From NCBI RefSeq assembly GCF_000407145.1, contig NZ_KE136476.1, positions 248,001-312,000 on the forward strand: a stretch of 64,000 bases of DNA. The letters are read 5' to 3'. The DNA is from Enterococcus caccae ATCC BAA-1240 (GTDB lineage: Bacteria > Bacillota > Bacilli > Lactobacillales > Enterococcaceae). Of this stretch, positions 28,931 through 39,254 are shown in pieces (position 1 is the first letter of the stretch; each line of letters starts with the position of its first letter). The translations under genes and the position numbers were made by a program. The notes below the pieces were generated by a model. That model searched no databases, was not told where the DNA came from, and saw only the letters and a program-made list of their open reading frames with translations.

Positions 28931-30652
28931 ATGAAGAATAATCTGATCATTATCGTAGTTTTAGCTATAATAATCATCGCAGCAGTTTTGTATTTAGTTG
29001 GTTATTTTATGAGAAAGAAAAATCAAATGAAACTCGATGATCTGGAAAAGAGGAAAGAAGCACTGTTCGACTTGCCGGTGATCGAAGAGGTCGATGATGT
29101 CAAAAAGATGCACATGGTTGGTCAAAGTCAGAACACGTTTAGAGAATGGAATCAACGTTGGACCGAGATTTCTACTCGTTCTTTTGCAGAGTTAGAAAGT
29201 CAGATTTTTGAAGTTGAAAATTTAAATGAAACCTTCCGTTTTATGAAAGCGAAAAAAGCAGTTGCTGAAGCTGATGAAACAATGGCTGAGATGGAATCAG
29301 AAGTTGAAATCATCCGTAACGGATTAAAAGAATTGCGTGAAAGTGAAGAACGTAACTCGCTTGAAGTGCAAAAAGCTTTGGATGTTTACGAAGAGATCAG
29401 TAAATTACTTCATGATGAAAAATCAGAATTTGGTTCTGCCTATCCTGAACTGCAGAAACAAATTAAAAATATCGAAATCGAATTTACTCAATTTGTTACA
29501 TTGAATACTTCAGGAGATCCAATCGAAGCGCGTGAAGTATTAGAGAACGCCGAACGTCACACTTATGAGCTAGACGATGTGATGAAACGTATTCCGCCGC
29601 TTTACGACGAATTAAACAGAACGTTCCCAGATCAATTAAAAGAGATTGAAGAAGGATACAAACGTCTGCTTGCAGATCATTATGTTTTCCCTGAAAAGAA
29701 TTTCGAAGAAGAATTAAGACGTGTTCAAAAACGTGTGAAAAATTCAACAGTTGATTTAGAAAAAACAGAAGTCGATGCAGTAGAAGTTGCAAACCGTGAT
29801 ACTGCAAACGCAATCGACGCTTTGTACGAAATCATGGAGCGTGAGATTAATGCGAAGAAATATGTGATCACAAATCGCAAAGTCGTAGGTGACTATATTG
29901 CCCATGCATTAAAAAATAATCGTCAATTGATGATCGAATTAGATCATACTTCACAAAGCTACACATTAAATCACAACGAGTTAGGGCGTTCAAGAGGTTT
30001 CCAAACAGAGATCGAAGAATTGATTCGCCGTTATGAAGATTTCGAACCAAAAATGAAAGAACATACAGTTCCATATTCAGAAGTACAAGCATTCTTTAAA
30101 GACTGCTACAAGATCTTGGATGATATCGAAAATCAACAAGTTGAAATCGATGATTCATTAAAAGAATTACGAAAAGGTGAAAAAGCTGCCCAAGAAAAAG
30201 TCGATCAATATGATTTCCGTTTGCGCAATATCAAACGTTATGTTGAAAAACAACGTTTGCCTGGATTACCAGCTGACTACTTGGAATTCTTCTTCGTCGC
30301 AACAGACCGTATCGAAGAATTAAGTAAAGCCTTGAACCGCATCCGTATCAATATGGAAGAAATCAAAAAAATATCTGATCTTTGTAACGAAGATTTGGAA
30401 TTACTAGATAAGAAAACCAACGATTTAGTAAACTCTGCGGCATTAACAGAACAAATGATGCAATATGCAAATCGTTATCGTCATACACATGAAGCAATTC
30501 GTGTAGCGATGGAAAACAGTTTAGAACTATTTTCAAAAGAATATAGATATCAAGATGCTCTAGATGAAATTGGTACAGCACTTGAACGAGTAGAACCAGG
30601 AGCATTTAGAAGAATTGAAGATTTTTATTTCAACAATCTTGATGCAATGTAA
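28931..30652 (+). CDS. ezrA: Septation ring regulator EzrA
   Basis: 573 aa, the usual EzrA length. One N-terminal membrane helix (about residues 4-25), then extended coiled-coil repeats through to the end. It is an FtsZ-interacting membrane protein that controls Z-ring placement in low-GC Gram-positives. A good SD GGAGG precedes ATG 28931. The downstream cysteine desulfurase/thiI pair is the same arrangement as in other Firmicutes. Confidence 0.95.
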   Translation: MKNNLIIIVVLAIIIIAAVLYLVGYFMRKKNQMKLDDLEKRKEALFDLPVIEEVDDVKKMHMVGQSQNTFREWNQRWTEISTRSFAELESQIFEVENLNETFRFMKAKKAVAEADETMAEMESEVEIIRNGLKELRESEERNSLEVQKALDVYEEISKLLHDEKSEFGSAYPELQKQIKNIEIEFTQFVTLNTSGDPIEAREVLENAERHTYELDDVMKRIPPLYDELNRTFPDQLKEIEEGYKRLLADHYVFPEKNFEEELRRVQKRVKNSTVDLEKTEVDAVEVANRDTANAIDALYEIMEREINAKKYVITNRKVVGDYIAHALKNNRQLMIELDHTSQSYTLNHNELGRSRGFQTEIEELIRRYEDFEPKMKEHTVPYSEVQAFFKDCYKILDDIENQQVEIDDSLKELRKGEKAAQEKVDQYDFRLRNIKRYVEKQRLPGLPADYLEFFFVATDRIEELSKALNRIRINMEEIKKISDLCNEDLELLDKKTNDLVNSAALTEQMMQYANRYRHTHEAIRVAMENSLELFSKEYRYQDALDEIGTALERVEPGAFRRIEDFYFNNLDAM

Positions 30653-30670
30653 AAGAGAGCTGATAAAAAA

Positions 30671-30695
30671 GGCGAGACAATGGTCTCGTCTTTTT
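30671..30695 (+). terminator. Terminator after ezrA
   Basis: 8-bp stem (GGCGAGAC with GTCTCGTC, one G-T pair) with a 4-nt loop followed by TTTTT. Confidence 0.8.
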
Positions 30696-30793
30696 GTTTC
30701 TATTTATATTGAACGATTTCTGATTGTTTGGTTGAACTACTAAAATAGAAAGTATATAATAGGAAAGAATTTCAAAAGAAGAAGGTTTTTTAG

Positions 30794-31942
30794 ATGATAT
30801 ATTTTGATAATAGTGCAACAACTCCGATTTATCCTCAAGCTTTAGATACATATGTAAAAGTCAGTCAACGAATTATTGGGAATCCATCAAGTCTACATGA
30901 CCTAGGTAATCAAGCTAATCGTCTGATGGAGCAAGCTCGTAAGCAAATTGCCGATTTGATTCACGTGAAGCAACATGAGATTTTTTTTACAAGTGGCGGA
31001 ACTGAAGGAGATAATTGGGTATTAAAAGGCACCGCAATAGAGAAACAAACATTTGGTCGACATATTATTATTTCAAATATTGAGCATCCCGCCGTTTCTG
31101 AAACAGCAAGACAGCTAGCTGAAAATGGGTTTGAACTATCAATTGCTCCAGTTGACGAACGTGGATTTGTAAAAGTTGAAGAATTAGCTAAACTGATTCG
31201 CAAAGATACGATCCTTGTTTCGATTATGGCAGTGAATAATGAGATAGGATCGATTCAACCAATTCAAGCAATTAGTAATTGTTTAGCTGATTATCCAACG
31301 GTTCATTTTCATGTGGATGCAGTTCAGGCGATTGGCAAAGTCTCTCAAGAACAATGGTTAACACCTCGTGTTGATTTCGCAACATTTTCTGCCCATAAAT
31401 TTCATGGACCAAGAGGCGTAGGGTTTATTTATTGGAAACATGGACGTAAACTTGCACCGCTTCTAAATGGTGGTGGTCAAGAAAATGATCAAAGAAGTGG
31501 AACTGAAAATGTTGCTGGAATTGTTGCCATGGCGAAAGCGCTACGTTTATATATGGATAAAAAAACAGAAAAACCAGAACATACTGCAAAAATCCGTCGC
31601 TATTTGATCGAAGCCTTACAAGAATATCCCAACGTAACGGTTTTTTCAAAAGAGACCACAGATTTTGCACCGCATATTTTATGTTTTGCTTTAAAAGGAA
31701 TTCGCGGGGAAGTACTTGTACATGCGCTGGAAGAAAAACAAATTTATACCTCGACAACAAGTGCCTGTTCTAGTCGAAAAAAAATCGCTAGCAGTACGTT
31801 ACACGCAATGAAAGTTCCAGATTCAATTGCTACCTCAGCTATTAGGGTCAGCTTAGATGAAAGCAATACGGTTGCAGAAGCAGAGCAATTTATGATTATC
31901 TTTAACCAATTATATAAAAAGTTTTTGGTGTTAAATGGATAA
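30794..31942 (+). CDS. Cysteine desulfurase (NifS/IscS-like, ThiI partner)
   Basis: 382 aa. PLP-binding Lys202 in SAHKFHGPRG and catalytic Cys325 in TSACSSRKK; the MIYFDNSATTP start is typical. It supplies persulfide sulfur to ThiI for 4-thiouridine in tRNA and for thiamin. ThiI is 290 bp downstream on the same strand. ATG 30794 has a poor SD. Confidence 0.93.
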   Translation: MIYFDNSATTPIYPQALDTYVKVSQRIIGNPSSLHDLGNQANRLMEQARKQIADLIHVKQHEIFFTSGGTEGDNWVLKGTAIEKQTFGRHIIISNIEHPAVSETARQLAENGFELSIAPVDERGFVKVEELAKLIRKDTILVSIMAVNNEIGSIQPIQAISNCLADYPTVHFHVDAVQAIGKVSQEQWLTPRVDFATFSAHKFHGPRGVGFIYWKHGRKLAPLLNGGGQENDQRSGTENVAGIVAMAKALRLYMDKKTEKPEHTAKIRRYLIEALQEYPNVTVFSKETTDFAPHILCFALKGIRGEVLVHALEEKQIYTSTTSACSSRKKIASSTLHAMKVPDSIATSAIRVSLDESNTVAEAEQFMIIFNQLYKKFLVLNG

Positions 31943-32005
31943 CAATGAAATTTTAGCGTGTGAAAATGGTAGGACTAGATGATTTAGTTACAAATAAAGT
32001 ATTCT

Positions 32006-32048
32006 CATGGTAAAAAATAAGGACTGTAACTGTTTATTTTTTACCATG
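32006..32048. other. Perfect 15-bp inverted repeat in the desulfurase-thiI gap
   Basis: CATGGTAAAAAATAA at 32006-32020 and its exact complement at 32034-32048 flank a 13-nt loop. There is no T-run beyond the stem, so it is not a classic terminator; T-rich arms could still act as one. Some of the gap up to 32232 could encode a short ORF (MVVKGIEAQN...) but this is weak. Confidence 0.7.
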
Positions 32049-32232
32049 GAAAACAAATTATGGTTGTTAAAGGAATAGAAGCCCAAAATCTTGTAGAAGA
32101 TTTACAAAAGGCTGCGAAGGAAGAACAACAATAGTTACTTGCAAGAATAACTTTTAATTTTAAACGAGGAAATGAACGACTGGCTAAGAGAAGTTCAAAA
32201 AATCGAACTTAATAGAAAAGGACTGAAAAATT

Positions 32233-33438
32233 GTGAACTATACTGAAATAATGGTTCGCTACGGCGAACTTTCAACGAAAGGGAAAAATAGAAAAATATT
32301 TATTTCCCAACTAGCACAAAATGTTAAAAGAGTATTGGGTGATTTTCCTGCTGTCAAAATTCACGCTGATCGAGATCGGATGCATCTGATATTAAATGGT
32401 GAAGATAGTGCTCAAATCTTACCTAAGCTGGAAAAAGTCTTCGGTATTCAAAACTTTTCTCCTAGTGTCCGTGTGGAAAAAACAATGCCAGCGATTCGTG
32501 AAATGGTTCAAACTATTATCAAATCTGCCTATCAGCCTGGACAAACGTTTAAAATCACTTCAAAACGTTCAGATCATAGTTTTGAGCTGGATACGAATGA
32601 ATTGAATAGAGAACTTGGTGGTGCTGTGTTTGAAGTTTTCCCTGAAATCGCTGTACAAATGAAAAAACCAAATATCGAAATTCGTGTGGAAATTCGTAAA
32701 GAAGGGGCTTATCTTTCATATGAAACGATTCGTGGAGCTGGCGGTTTACCTGTTGGAACAAGTGGTCGTGGTATGTTGATGCTTTCGGGTGGGATTGATT
32801 CACCAGTAGCTGGTTATTTATCAATGAAACGTGGGGTAGAAGTTGAAGCTGTTCATTTTGCTAGCCCACCGTATACAAGTGAGCAGGCTTTACAAAAAGC
32901 AAAAGATTTGGCAGCAAAAATCGCGCCATACGGAGGCAGTATCCAATTTATTGAAGTGCCTTTCACTGAAATTCAAGAAGAAATCAAACGAGTTGTGCCA
33001 GAAGGATACTTAATGACTGTGACACGTCGAATGATGTTGCGTTTGACTGATGCGATACGTGTTGCGAGAAAAGGCTTAGTAATCATCAATGGTGAGTCAT
33101 TAGGACAAGTGGCGTCGCAAACATTACAAAGCATGGTCGCAATCAATGAAGTAACGACAACACCGATTATTCGACCAGTTGTGGCAATGGATAAAGGTGA
33201 AATCATTGAAATTGCTGAAAAAATCGATACATTTGAATTAGCAATCCAACCCTTTGAAGATTGCTGTACAATTTTTGCCCCACCCCAACCAAAAACTAGA
33301 CCAAAACTAGAAAAAGCGCAAGCTTATGAAGCACGTTTGGATATTGAAGGGTTGATGGCTCGTTCAATGGCAGGATTGAAAGTTAGTGAAATAACTGAAC
33401 GAAATGAACAAAACGAAGAATTTTCTGATTTCTTATAA
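32233..33438 (+). CDS. thiI: tRNA 4-thiouridine synthetase ThiI
   Basis: 401 aa, the length of rhodanese-less Gram-positive ThiI. N-terminal ferredoxin-like and THUMP domains (to about residue 165), then the PP-loop adenylation domain with [11 protein letters not shown]. It thiolates U8 of tRNA with sulfur from the upstream desulfurase. Starts at GTG 32233. Confidence 0.95.
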   Translation: MNYTEIMVRYGELSTKGKNRKIFISQLAQNVKRVLGDFPAVKIHADRDRMHLILNGEDSAQILPKLEKVFGIQNFSPSVRVEKTMPAIREMVQTIIKSAYQPGQTFKITSKRSDHSFELDTNELNRELGGAVFEVFPEIAVQMKKPNIEIRVEIRKEGAYLSYETIRGAGGLPVGTSGRGMLMLSGGIDSPVAGYLSMKRGVEVEAVHFASPPYTSEQALQKAKDLAAKIAPYGGSIQFIEVPFTEIQEEIKRVVPEGYLMTVTRRMMLRLTDAIRVARKGLVIINGESLGQVASQTLQSMVAINEVTTTPIIRPVVAMDKGEIIEIAEKIDTFELAIQPFEDCCTIFAPPQPKTRPKLEKAQAYEARLDIEGLMARSMAGLKVSEITERNEQNEEFSDFL

Positions 33439-33448
33439 AGGTTGAAAG

Positions 33449-33486
33449 AACAGACTTGATAACGCTATCGAATCTGTTCTTTTTTA
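33449..33486 (+). terminator. Terminator after thiI
   Basis: 13-bp imperfect stem (AACAGA...TCTGTT) followed by a T-rich run. Confidence 0.8.
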
Positions 33487-33590
33487 TTAGGTTTTTCTAA
33501 TATCTGCTATTTTTTTCACAAAGAAGTTGCTCACATACCCTAAGCATGCTAAACTATATATGTGAAATAAGTAACAAGGGGGCTAGAATA

Positions 33591-34238
33591 ATGAAAGAAG
33601 TACATAAAGAAAAAGCAATGCCAAAAGCAACAGCTAAACGTTTACCATTGTATTTACGCTATTTAAAAATGTTAGGTGATTCTGGTGTAACTCGAATCAA
33701 GTCAAGGGAATTCAGTGACGTGATCCAAGTACCATCAGCTACCATTCGTCGTGATTTTTCGCACTTAGGTGAGTTGGGTCGAAGCGGGTATGGCTATGAT
33801 GTACCTTATTTAATTGACGTATTTAGCCATATTTTAAATACCCAGGAAGAAAAACGTATTGCTTTAGTTGGTTGTGGTAATTTAGGTAAAGCATTGGTGA
33901 AAAATAATTTTCGCAGAAATGAAAATCTGAATATTGTCTGTGCATTTGATACGGAAGAGGATCTTGTGGGATTAGCAATAGACGATGTTACTATTCAGCC
34001 AATGGAAAATTTAGCAGAAGAAGTCAAAAAAACAGGTGTAACCGTTGCGATATCCACGGTGCCAAGTCAATACGCACAAGAAGCGATTGATAAAATTGTA
34101 GATGCAGGAATCACTGCGATTTTGAATTTTGCACCAGATCGTGTTACTGTACCACATAATGTGAATGTTCAGTATATTGATTTAACAACAGAATTGCAGA
34201 CTTTGATTTATTTTGATGAAACATTCACGAGTAAATAA
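33591..34238 (+). CDS. rex: Redox-sensing transcriptional repressor Rex
   Basis: 215 aa from ATG 33591, chosen for AAGGGGG upstream; an earlier Met at 33546 lacks an SD. Winged-helix DNA-binding domain (about 1-80), then a Rossmann fold with VGCGNLGKAL for NADH. It senses the NADH/NAD ratio and represses fermentation genes. A TGTGAAATAA segment just upstream at 33560-33569 resembles half of a Rex box, so autoregulation is possible. Confidence 0.95.
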   Translation: MKEVHKEKAMPKATAKRLPLYLRYLKMLGDSGVTRIKSREFSDVIQVPSATIRRDFSHLGELGRSGYGYDVPYLIDVFSHILNTQEEKRIALVGCGNLGKALVKNNFRRNENLNIVCAFDTEEDLVGLAIDDVTIQPMENLAEEVKKTGVTVAISTVPSQYAQEAIDKIVDAGITAILNFAPDRVTVPHNVNVQYIDLTTELQTLIYFDETFTSK

Positions 34239-34464
34239 GGCTAGAAAGCAAGAACTTTGTCATCTGATCCCCCTTCCTCTATACTAAGTAGAGATAGACA
34301 AAATTAATTTGTTGAGTTTTAGAAACTTAAATATATAGTTTCGTGAGCCTGTCTTTCAGAAAAAGATAAAATATGAATGTGGTAGAAATCGCCGTAGTTA
34401 TATTTTCCTATTTTTCGTTAATACTAAGTGGCTCATTCAGCTTTTAAATTAAAGGAGGAAGACA

Positions 34465-34959
34465 ATGATGAAAGTAACAAAAAAAGGCGAAGAAGTAGAA
34501 ATCATTGGTGTACAACCTGAAGTTGGTGACCAAGCACCAGAATTCTCATTAAAAAATTTAAAAGACGAGATGGTAAATCTATCCGATTTTGCGGGGTTAC
34601 CAGTTTTGATTAGTGTTGTGCCAGACATTGACACGAGAATTTGTTCCTTACAAACAAAACGTTTCAATCAAGAAGCAGCAAATGTTGAAGGTGTAAAATT
34701 CATCACGATATCCAACAATACAAAAGAAGAGCAAGCCAATTGGTGTGCGGCTGAAGGTGTTGATATGGAAATTTTACATGATACAGAAGGAACTTTTGGA
34801 GAAGCATATGGTTTATTTATCCCTGAAATGGGCCGTTTAGCTCGTGGGATTTTTGTGATTGATAAAGATGGAACGCTTGTTTATGAAGCAATTTCTACAG
34901 AAATTGCGGAAGAACCAGATTATGCAGCTGCTTTGGATAAAATAGCAAGTATCTTGTAG
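34465..34959 (+). CDS. tpx: Thiol peroxidase
   Basis: 164 aa. Peroxiredoxin fold with peroxidatic Cys60 in DTRICSLQT and resolving Cys94 in NWCAAEG. It reduces peroxides with thioredoxin. SD AAAGGAGGA. Preceded by a 226-bp gap that I can assign no gene to, and followed by a strong terminator. Rex, tpx and the downstream valS lie near each other in E. faecalis as I remember it, which suggests that the 35.2-44.1 kb block is inserted between them. Confidence 0.93.
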   Translation: MMKVTKKGEEVEIIGVQPEVGDQAPEFSLKNLKDEMVNLSDFAGLPVLISVVPDIDTRICSLQTKRFNQEAANVEGVKFITISNNTKEEQANWCAAEGVDMEILHDTEGTFGEAYGLFIPEMGRLARGIFVIDKDGTLVYEAISTEIAEEPDYAAALDKIASIL

Positions 34960-35004
34960 TGAATATAAAAATCAGTCGTATAATTTTAAAATAATCGATT
35001 TTTT

Positions 35005-35046
35005 AAGTAGGTGGAACCTGTATTTTGGTTTCCACTTACTTTTTTT
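35005..35046 (+). terminator. Terminator after tpx
   Basis: A stem of about 14 bp (AAGTAGGTGGAA arm and TTCCACTTACTT arm) followed by a T-run. Confidence 0.85.
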
Positions 35047-35062
35047 GTTTATAGCTATATCG

Positions 35063-35143
35063 GTGGAGGCTTGCTTCCACTTCCATCATTTATTCGCATT
35101 TAGGGTGGGGGACAAAAGTAATTTTTACTTTTGTCCCCCACCC
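35063..35143. repeat. Dispersed intergenic hairpin element, copy B (inverted)
   Basis: A perfect 19-bp stem (35103-35121 and 35125-35143, 3-nt loop). Read on the minus strand, the element matches copy A at 23892 in the ACAAAAGT stem, the TAAATGCGA joint and the GGTGGAAGC-like tail. It lies at the boundary between tpx and the accessory operon. Confidence 0.75.
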
Positions 35144-35274
35144 GTAAACTCTTTTCATGTCCGTCATTTTCGTTTATTTGTTCTTTCTATTTTATAAAAT
35201 AGTTGAAATTAATTATAAAATGTTGGTTATTTATGTTAAAATTAAATTTAGAAAAAAGGATTAGGAGGACGAAA

Positions 35275-37005
35275 ATGGCTGAAAGAGTTATAAGTACGGC
35301 AAATTTAAGTGCAATAGAAAATAATTTATCTGCTATTCATAATAATATTGATGCAATGAATGGAATGATTTCTACAGTAGATGGAAATGTACAAGTTGTC
35401 TATCAAGAATTGGCTGAATTGGCGAAAGAATTTCATGACTACGTACAACAAGCCAATAAACAACATAAGTTAGAATTGGCAGAAACTAGATTAGTAAAAA
35501 TTAGGCAAGAAATTGAAAAGAAATTTGGTCACTATGGAGAAATTCGCAGAACAGCAACAGGTGTTTTACAAGCAGATGATTTAGAGATTGTAAGAAAAGA
35601 GACTATAGAAACCGCAACGGAAGAGTTGATGTTATCAGCACCAGGATATTGGTTAGCCCCCTGTTTAGTTGCAGTTTCAGCGTGGATAAGTAACAAACAA
35701 GAATTAGCAGAAAGAGCAATTAAGGAAGCGATTCGCCGAGATGATGAGAAGACATCTTTGTTATTTGCTTTAGTTTGTCGAAGAGCAGATAGAAAAGCTG
35801 CTAGTTTGAAATGGACACAACGTTATTTTGCAAATCAAAATGAAGAAGAGTTGAACAGAGAAACGATTATTATTATCGATGCCTTTGCAAGTGGATTACT
35901 GGGTGTGGACACTGAAGGGATGATAGCAAGGCAATTAATGGATTGGCTTGAAAATATATCTGCTAAAGCTGGCTTTGAAGAACAGCTGATCGTGCAATGG
36001 TCTGAGGCGATTAAACTACATACGCCAGTTGAAACGACTTCAAATTATCCGTATTTAAAGAAATATAGTTCAACTTGGCTTGAACTAGAAGCTGTATTAA
36101 AAGGAGCACATTTACATGAAGTGATCTTGGACTACTTTCAAGGGATTTTCAACAAAGAAGCTTCCAAGAAAAAGTTAGTAGAGCAATTAGATGATATCCT
36201 TTTTACATTGGTTAGTGAATTTGATGAGGAAGAACTTCCGTTTAGACAGAAAGAAAGATTAAATGAACTAATAATTGACCATAATGGTGACGAAGAGGCA
36301 GCTAAAAGAGGAATTCAGGTAGAAGAAACGAATTTTACTGTTAAGAAAGATTTTTCACAATTGCTGACGGATGCTGCTATGAAGCCAGAAAATTCTGGCG
36401 CAAGTGTTTCCACTCAAAAATTTGCAATTGCATTATCAAAAAATTGGATCATCAATGCTTATAATGACGTCGCAGCAGAAAATAGGGCCAAAGTTCCAAC
36501 TAAAATTCAGTGTGAAGTAAATAAATTTATTTTTATATCAACTGATGGTAGTGGTGAACAAGAGGTACTTGCAGATTATGAACAGTTTATCTCATCTAAA
36601 AGAGATGAAAAGCTTGCAAGTTTAGTCTTACCAGTTATTCGTGAATATGGGGTACAAATCGGGGCTGTAATCGGTGGAATCGGCTTATTGATGATGATCA
36701 CAGGTAATCCATTATTTGGAATTTTAGCAGCTATTGCCGGCATTTGGGTGGCAAGTAGCTCGGTCAGTGAGAAAAAGAAGATGACTCAAGTTAGAGCCCA
36801 AGTAAAAAGTGAATACGATCAGCAGATTATAACTGGTAAAGAAATTATCCGTGCTATTTTGGCAGAAATTGTTGATTTTAGACAGGAGTTTGAATTGGCT
36901 GATGCTAGAGGAAACGAAGTAATCGACTATCTTGAACAAATTTCGCCAGATCAGTATGTACAAAAACTATCAGGATCGATTCGTCGAATAAAAATAGATG
37001 AATGA
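35275..37005 (+). CDS. Large coiled-coil membrane protein, first gene of the AAA+ operon
   Basis: 576 aa from ATG 35275 (SD TTAGGAGG); an upstream in-frame Met has no SD. N-terminal predicted coiled coil (about 1-100), a mostly helical middle with no recognised domain, and two hydrophobic segments at about residues 460-495, then a cytoplasmic helical tail. I do not recognise the family. It heads a plus-strand operon with a zinc-ribbon protein, an AAA+ ATPase and the invertible end, so it may be the membrane partner. Confidence 0.7.
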   Translation: MAERVISTANLSAIENNLSAIHNNIDAMNGMISTVDGNVQVVYQELAELAKEFHDYVQQANKQHKLELAETRLVKIRQEIEKKFGHYGEIRRTATGVLQADDLEIVRKETIETATEELMLSAPGYWLAPCLVAVSAWISNKQELAERAIKEAIRRDDEKTSLLFALVCRRADRKAASLKWTQRYFANQNEEELNRETIIIIDAFASGLLGVDTEGMIARQLMDWLENISAKAGFEEQLIVQWSEAIKLHTPVETTSNYPYLKKYSSTWLELEAVLKGAHLHEVILDYFQGIFNKEASKKKLVEQLDDILFTLVSEFDEEELPFRQKERLNELIIDHNGDEEAAKRGIQVEETNFTVKKDFSQLLTDAAMKPENSGASVSTQKFAIALSKNWIINAYNDVAAENRAKVPTKIQCEVNKFIFISTDGSGEQEVLADYEQFISSKRDEKLASLVLPVIREYGVQIGAVIGGIGLLMMITGNPLFGILAAIAGIWVASSSVSEKKKMTQVRAQVKSEYDQQIITGKEIIRAILAEIVDFRQEFELADARGNEVIDYLEQISPDQYVQKLSGSIRRIKIDE

Positions 37006-37016
37006 GGGAATAAAAA

Positions 37017-37214
37017 ATGAAGAAATGTTTAAAATGTGAAAATTTAATAAACGAGGCTTCAACTTATTGTAATAACTGTGAGAAACAGCTAACTACAATG
37101 CAGAATAGCGATTTAAAAAATAAAGCCGAAGAGAATCCATTTGCTATGGGATTGCCAGATTGGGATGTTGTTCCACCAGAAACAATCGTAGTAAGAAGGA
37201 AAAGAAAGCGATGA
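37017..37214 (+). CDS. Small zinc-ribbon protein
   Basis: 65 aa with a four-cysteine zinc ribbon (CLKCENL, 14-residue spacing, CNNC) at residues 4-21, then a flexible tail ending in basic residues. 11 bp after the previous gene; its stop codon overlaps the next start (ATGA). Likely a structural or nucleic-acid-binding partner. Confidence 0.75.
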   Translation: MKKCLKCENLINEASTYCNNCEKQLTTMQNSDLKNKAEENPFAMGLPDWDVVPPETIVVRRKRKR

Positions 37215-37651
37215 AAAGTCCGACAATTTATAAAGAATGGGTAGAATGTTTTCAATTATTGAAAGAGGCATGTAATGATAATGAAGTGTTAGAAGCGATG
37301 AAACTTGGAACAATAGAATGGCAGTCAGGGGTTGCTGAAAGATTTACAAAACAATTGTTTGATGTTGTGAATTATCGTTTAGTTTGCGCTACTGATAAAT
37401 TTCATAAAAATCAATCAATGGGTGTGAGAAACGAAGCCAGCTATATTCAAGCACTTTTAAGTCTTAGAAAAGAGTTGCAGCAGCTTGGAAAAGTAGTGAC
37501 GATTCCTGCCATTCCCAAAGATGAGCAAGAACGTTTTCAAGTGTTAGTCAGAGAACATGCTGATAATATACAAAAGTCATTAGAAGATAGTGCCAAAAGC
37601 GATTACTCAGGAAAAATGTTGAGTATTGTTAAAAATCATAAAGTAAATTAG
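37211..37651 (+). CDS. Hypothetical protein, 146 aa
   Basis: Start ATG 37211 overlaps the previous stop by 4 bp, showing translational coupling. Helical, charged, two Cys, no signal peptide or membrane segment. I do not recognise it. Confidence 0.7.
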   Translation: MKSPTIYKEWVECFQLLKEACNDNEVLEAMKLGTIEWQSGVAERFTKQLFDVVNYRLVCATDKFHKNQSMGVRNEASYIQALLSLRKELQQLGKVVTIPAIPKDEQERFQVLVREHADNIQKSLEDSAKSDYSGKMLSIVKNHKVN

Positions 37652-37664
37652 AGGAGCAACTGTT

Positions 37665-39239
37665 ATGGGGAGTATAAATGAATGCAAAGATTTGATGAAA
37701 AGGTACTCGATTGCGCGTATTCCGTTAGTGGTAATTAATACGATTGAACGAGCAAGAACATTGGAAATTTTAGAAGGCGTCTCAGAAGAGTTATCATTGC
37801 CTTTTTATGTCCATACATTATCAAAAGGAATCTATGAACTAACAAGTGAGCAACTTTTAACAGAAGATAAGTCCTATTATGCAGCGATAGATTTCATGAG
37901 TGAACAAATGAAAAAGAAACAGAATCTGACTCTTATACTAACGGAAGTACCCGATCTATCCAATGATAATTCTGAAGCAAAACAACTTTTAGATTTAGTA
38001 ACCTTAGCAAATGAAACGGGTGGTTCTATTGTTATCTTTTCAACGAATCCTGTATGGAATCAGTTGAAAAGACTAGGCATGATGATCAAGGTTGATTTAC
38101 CAGATGAAGAGGATATGCATAAGATTATAAAAGAATTTATTGACGAATACCGATCAGAGATTTTAATTGAATGGGATGATATGGATGTTCGTGAAGCGGC
38201 GTCTTTATTATCGGGAGTTACACGGATTGAGGCTGAAAATATTATCTCTTCCTTGATTGCGAATAAGTCGATAAAAAAATCAGATATGGATGAAGTAAGA
38301 TATGCGAAAGATCGCTTATTTTCGGATATTTCTGGCTTAGAGAAAATAGAAGTCGAGGATAGTGTAAAAGATGTTGGTGGGCTAGAGGGATTAAAAAAAT
38401 GGTTGGATATAAAAAAAACATTGTTAGCTCCAGAGAAAAGAGCCGAAATGAAATTAAGAGGATTACAGTCACCAAGAGGGATTTTACTTGTTGGGGTACC
38501 AGGATGCGGTAAATCACTTTCAGCAAAGTCTATTTCTGCGAATTGGAAATTACCACTATACAGATTAGACTTTGCAACTGTACAAGGGAGTTATGTAGGG
38601 CAATCTGAACAACAATTGAAAGATGCCTTAACAACAGCTGAAAATGTTTCACCTTGTATATTGTGGATAGATGAAATTGAAAAAGGACTTTCTGGTGCTA
38701 CGTCTGGTAACGATGGAGGCGTATCGACAAGGATGGTGGGACAGTTTTTGTTCTGGCTTCAAGAAAGTAAAAAACAAGTGTTTGTTGTTGCAACGGCAAA
38801 CGATGTTCGTTTATTACCCTCAGAATTATTACGTAGAGGACGCTTTGACGAGTTATTCTTTGTTGATTTACCAACAGCAGAAGAAAGAAAAGACATTCTT
38901 TCTATTTATATGCGTAAATATTTGGAACTGGATTTTGAAGGTCAATTAGCAGAGTCAATCGTCGAATTAACCAATGGATTTACTGGTGCTGATTTGGAGT
39001 CTACAGTCAGAGAACTTGCCTATAATAAACTAGCCCAAGATAATTTTAGTTTGGATGAAACAACCATTCTAGAAATATTCCAAAATGTAGTCCCATTATC
39101 TCAAACAAGTCCAGAGAAAATAGAGTCTATCAGAGAATGGGGAAAATCAAGAGCAGTCCCGGCATCTGGAAAACCAATTGGAAGCGAAGTTTCAATGAGA
39201 GAACAACAATCTCAAAAAACAAGGAAAGTCTTAGTTTGA
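37665..39239 (+). CDS. AAA+ ATPase, Ycf46/Cdc48-like
   Basis: 524 aa. An N-terminal helical/RecA-like region of about 230 residues precedes one AAA+ module with Walker A GVPGCGKS (Lys283), Walker B WIDEIEK (Asp336-Glu337), sensor 1 region ATANDV, and an arginine-finger segment LLRRGRFD; then a helical lid with GFTGADLES. The layout resembles Ycf46-like AAA+ proteins. It probably remodels a protein partner from this operon. Confidence 0.88.
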   Translation: MGSINECKDLMKRYSIARIPLVVINTIERARTLEILEGVSEELSLPFYVHTLSKGIYELTSEQLLTEDKSYYAAIDFMSEQMKKKQNLTLILTEVPDLSNDNSEAKQLLDLVTLANETGGSIVIFSTNPVWNQLKRLGMMIKVDLPDEEDMHKIIKEFIDEYRSEILIEWDDMDVREAASLLSGVTRIEAENIISSLIANKSIKKSDMDEVRYAKDRLFSDISGLEKIEVEDSVKDVGGLEGLKKWLDIKKTLLAPEKRAEMKLRGLQSPRGILLVGVPGCGKSLSAKSISANWKLPLYRLDFATVQGSYVGQSEQQLKDALTTAENVSPCILWIDEIEKGLSGATSGNDGGVSTRMVGQFLFWLQESKKQVFVVATANDVRLLPSELLRRGRFDELFFVDLPTAEERKDILSIYMRKYLELDFEGQLAESIVELTNGFTGADLESTVRELAYNKLAQDNFSLDETTILEIFQNVVPLSQTSPEKIESIREWGKSRAVPASGKPIGSEVSMREQQSQKTRKVLV

Positions 39240-39254
39240 TAGGAGTGAAATAGA

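Noticed and set aside
32060-32134. 24-codon ORF MVVKGIEAQN... before thiI as a gene
   Set aside because: No good SD and no clear conservation signal; kept only as part of a finding.
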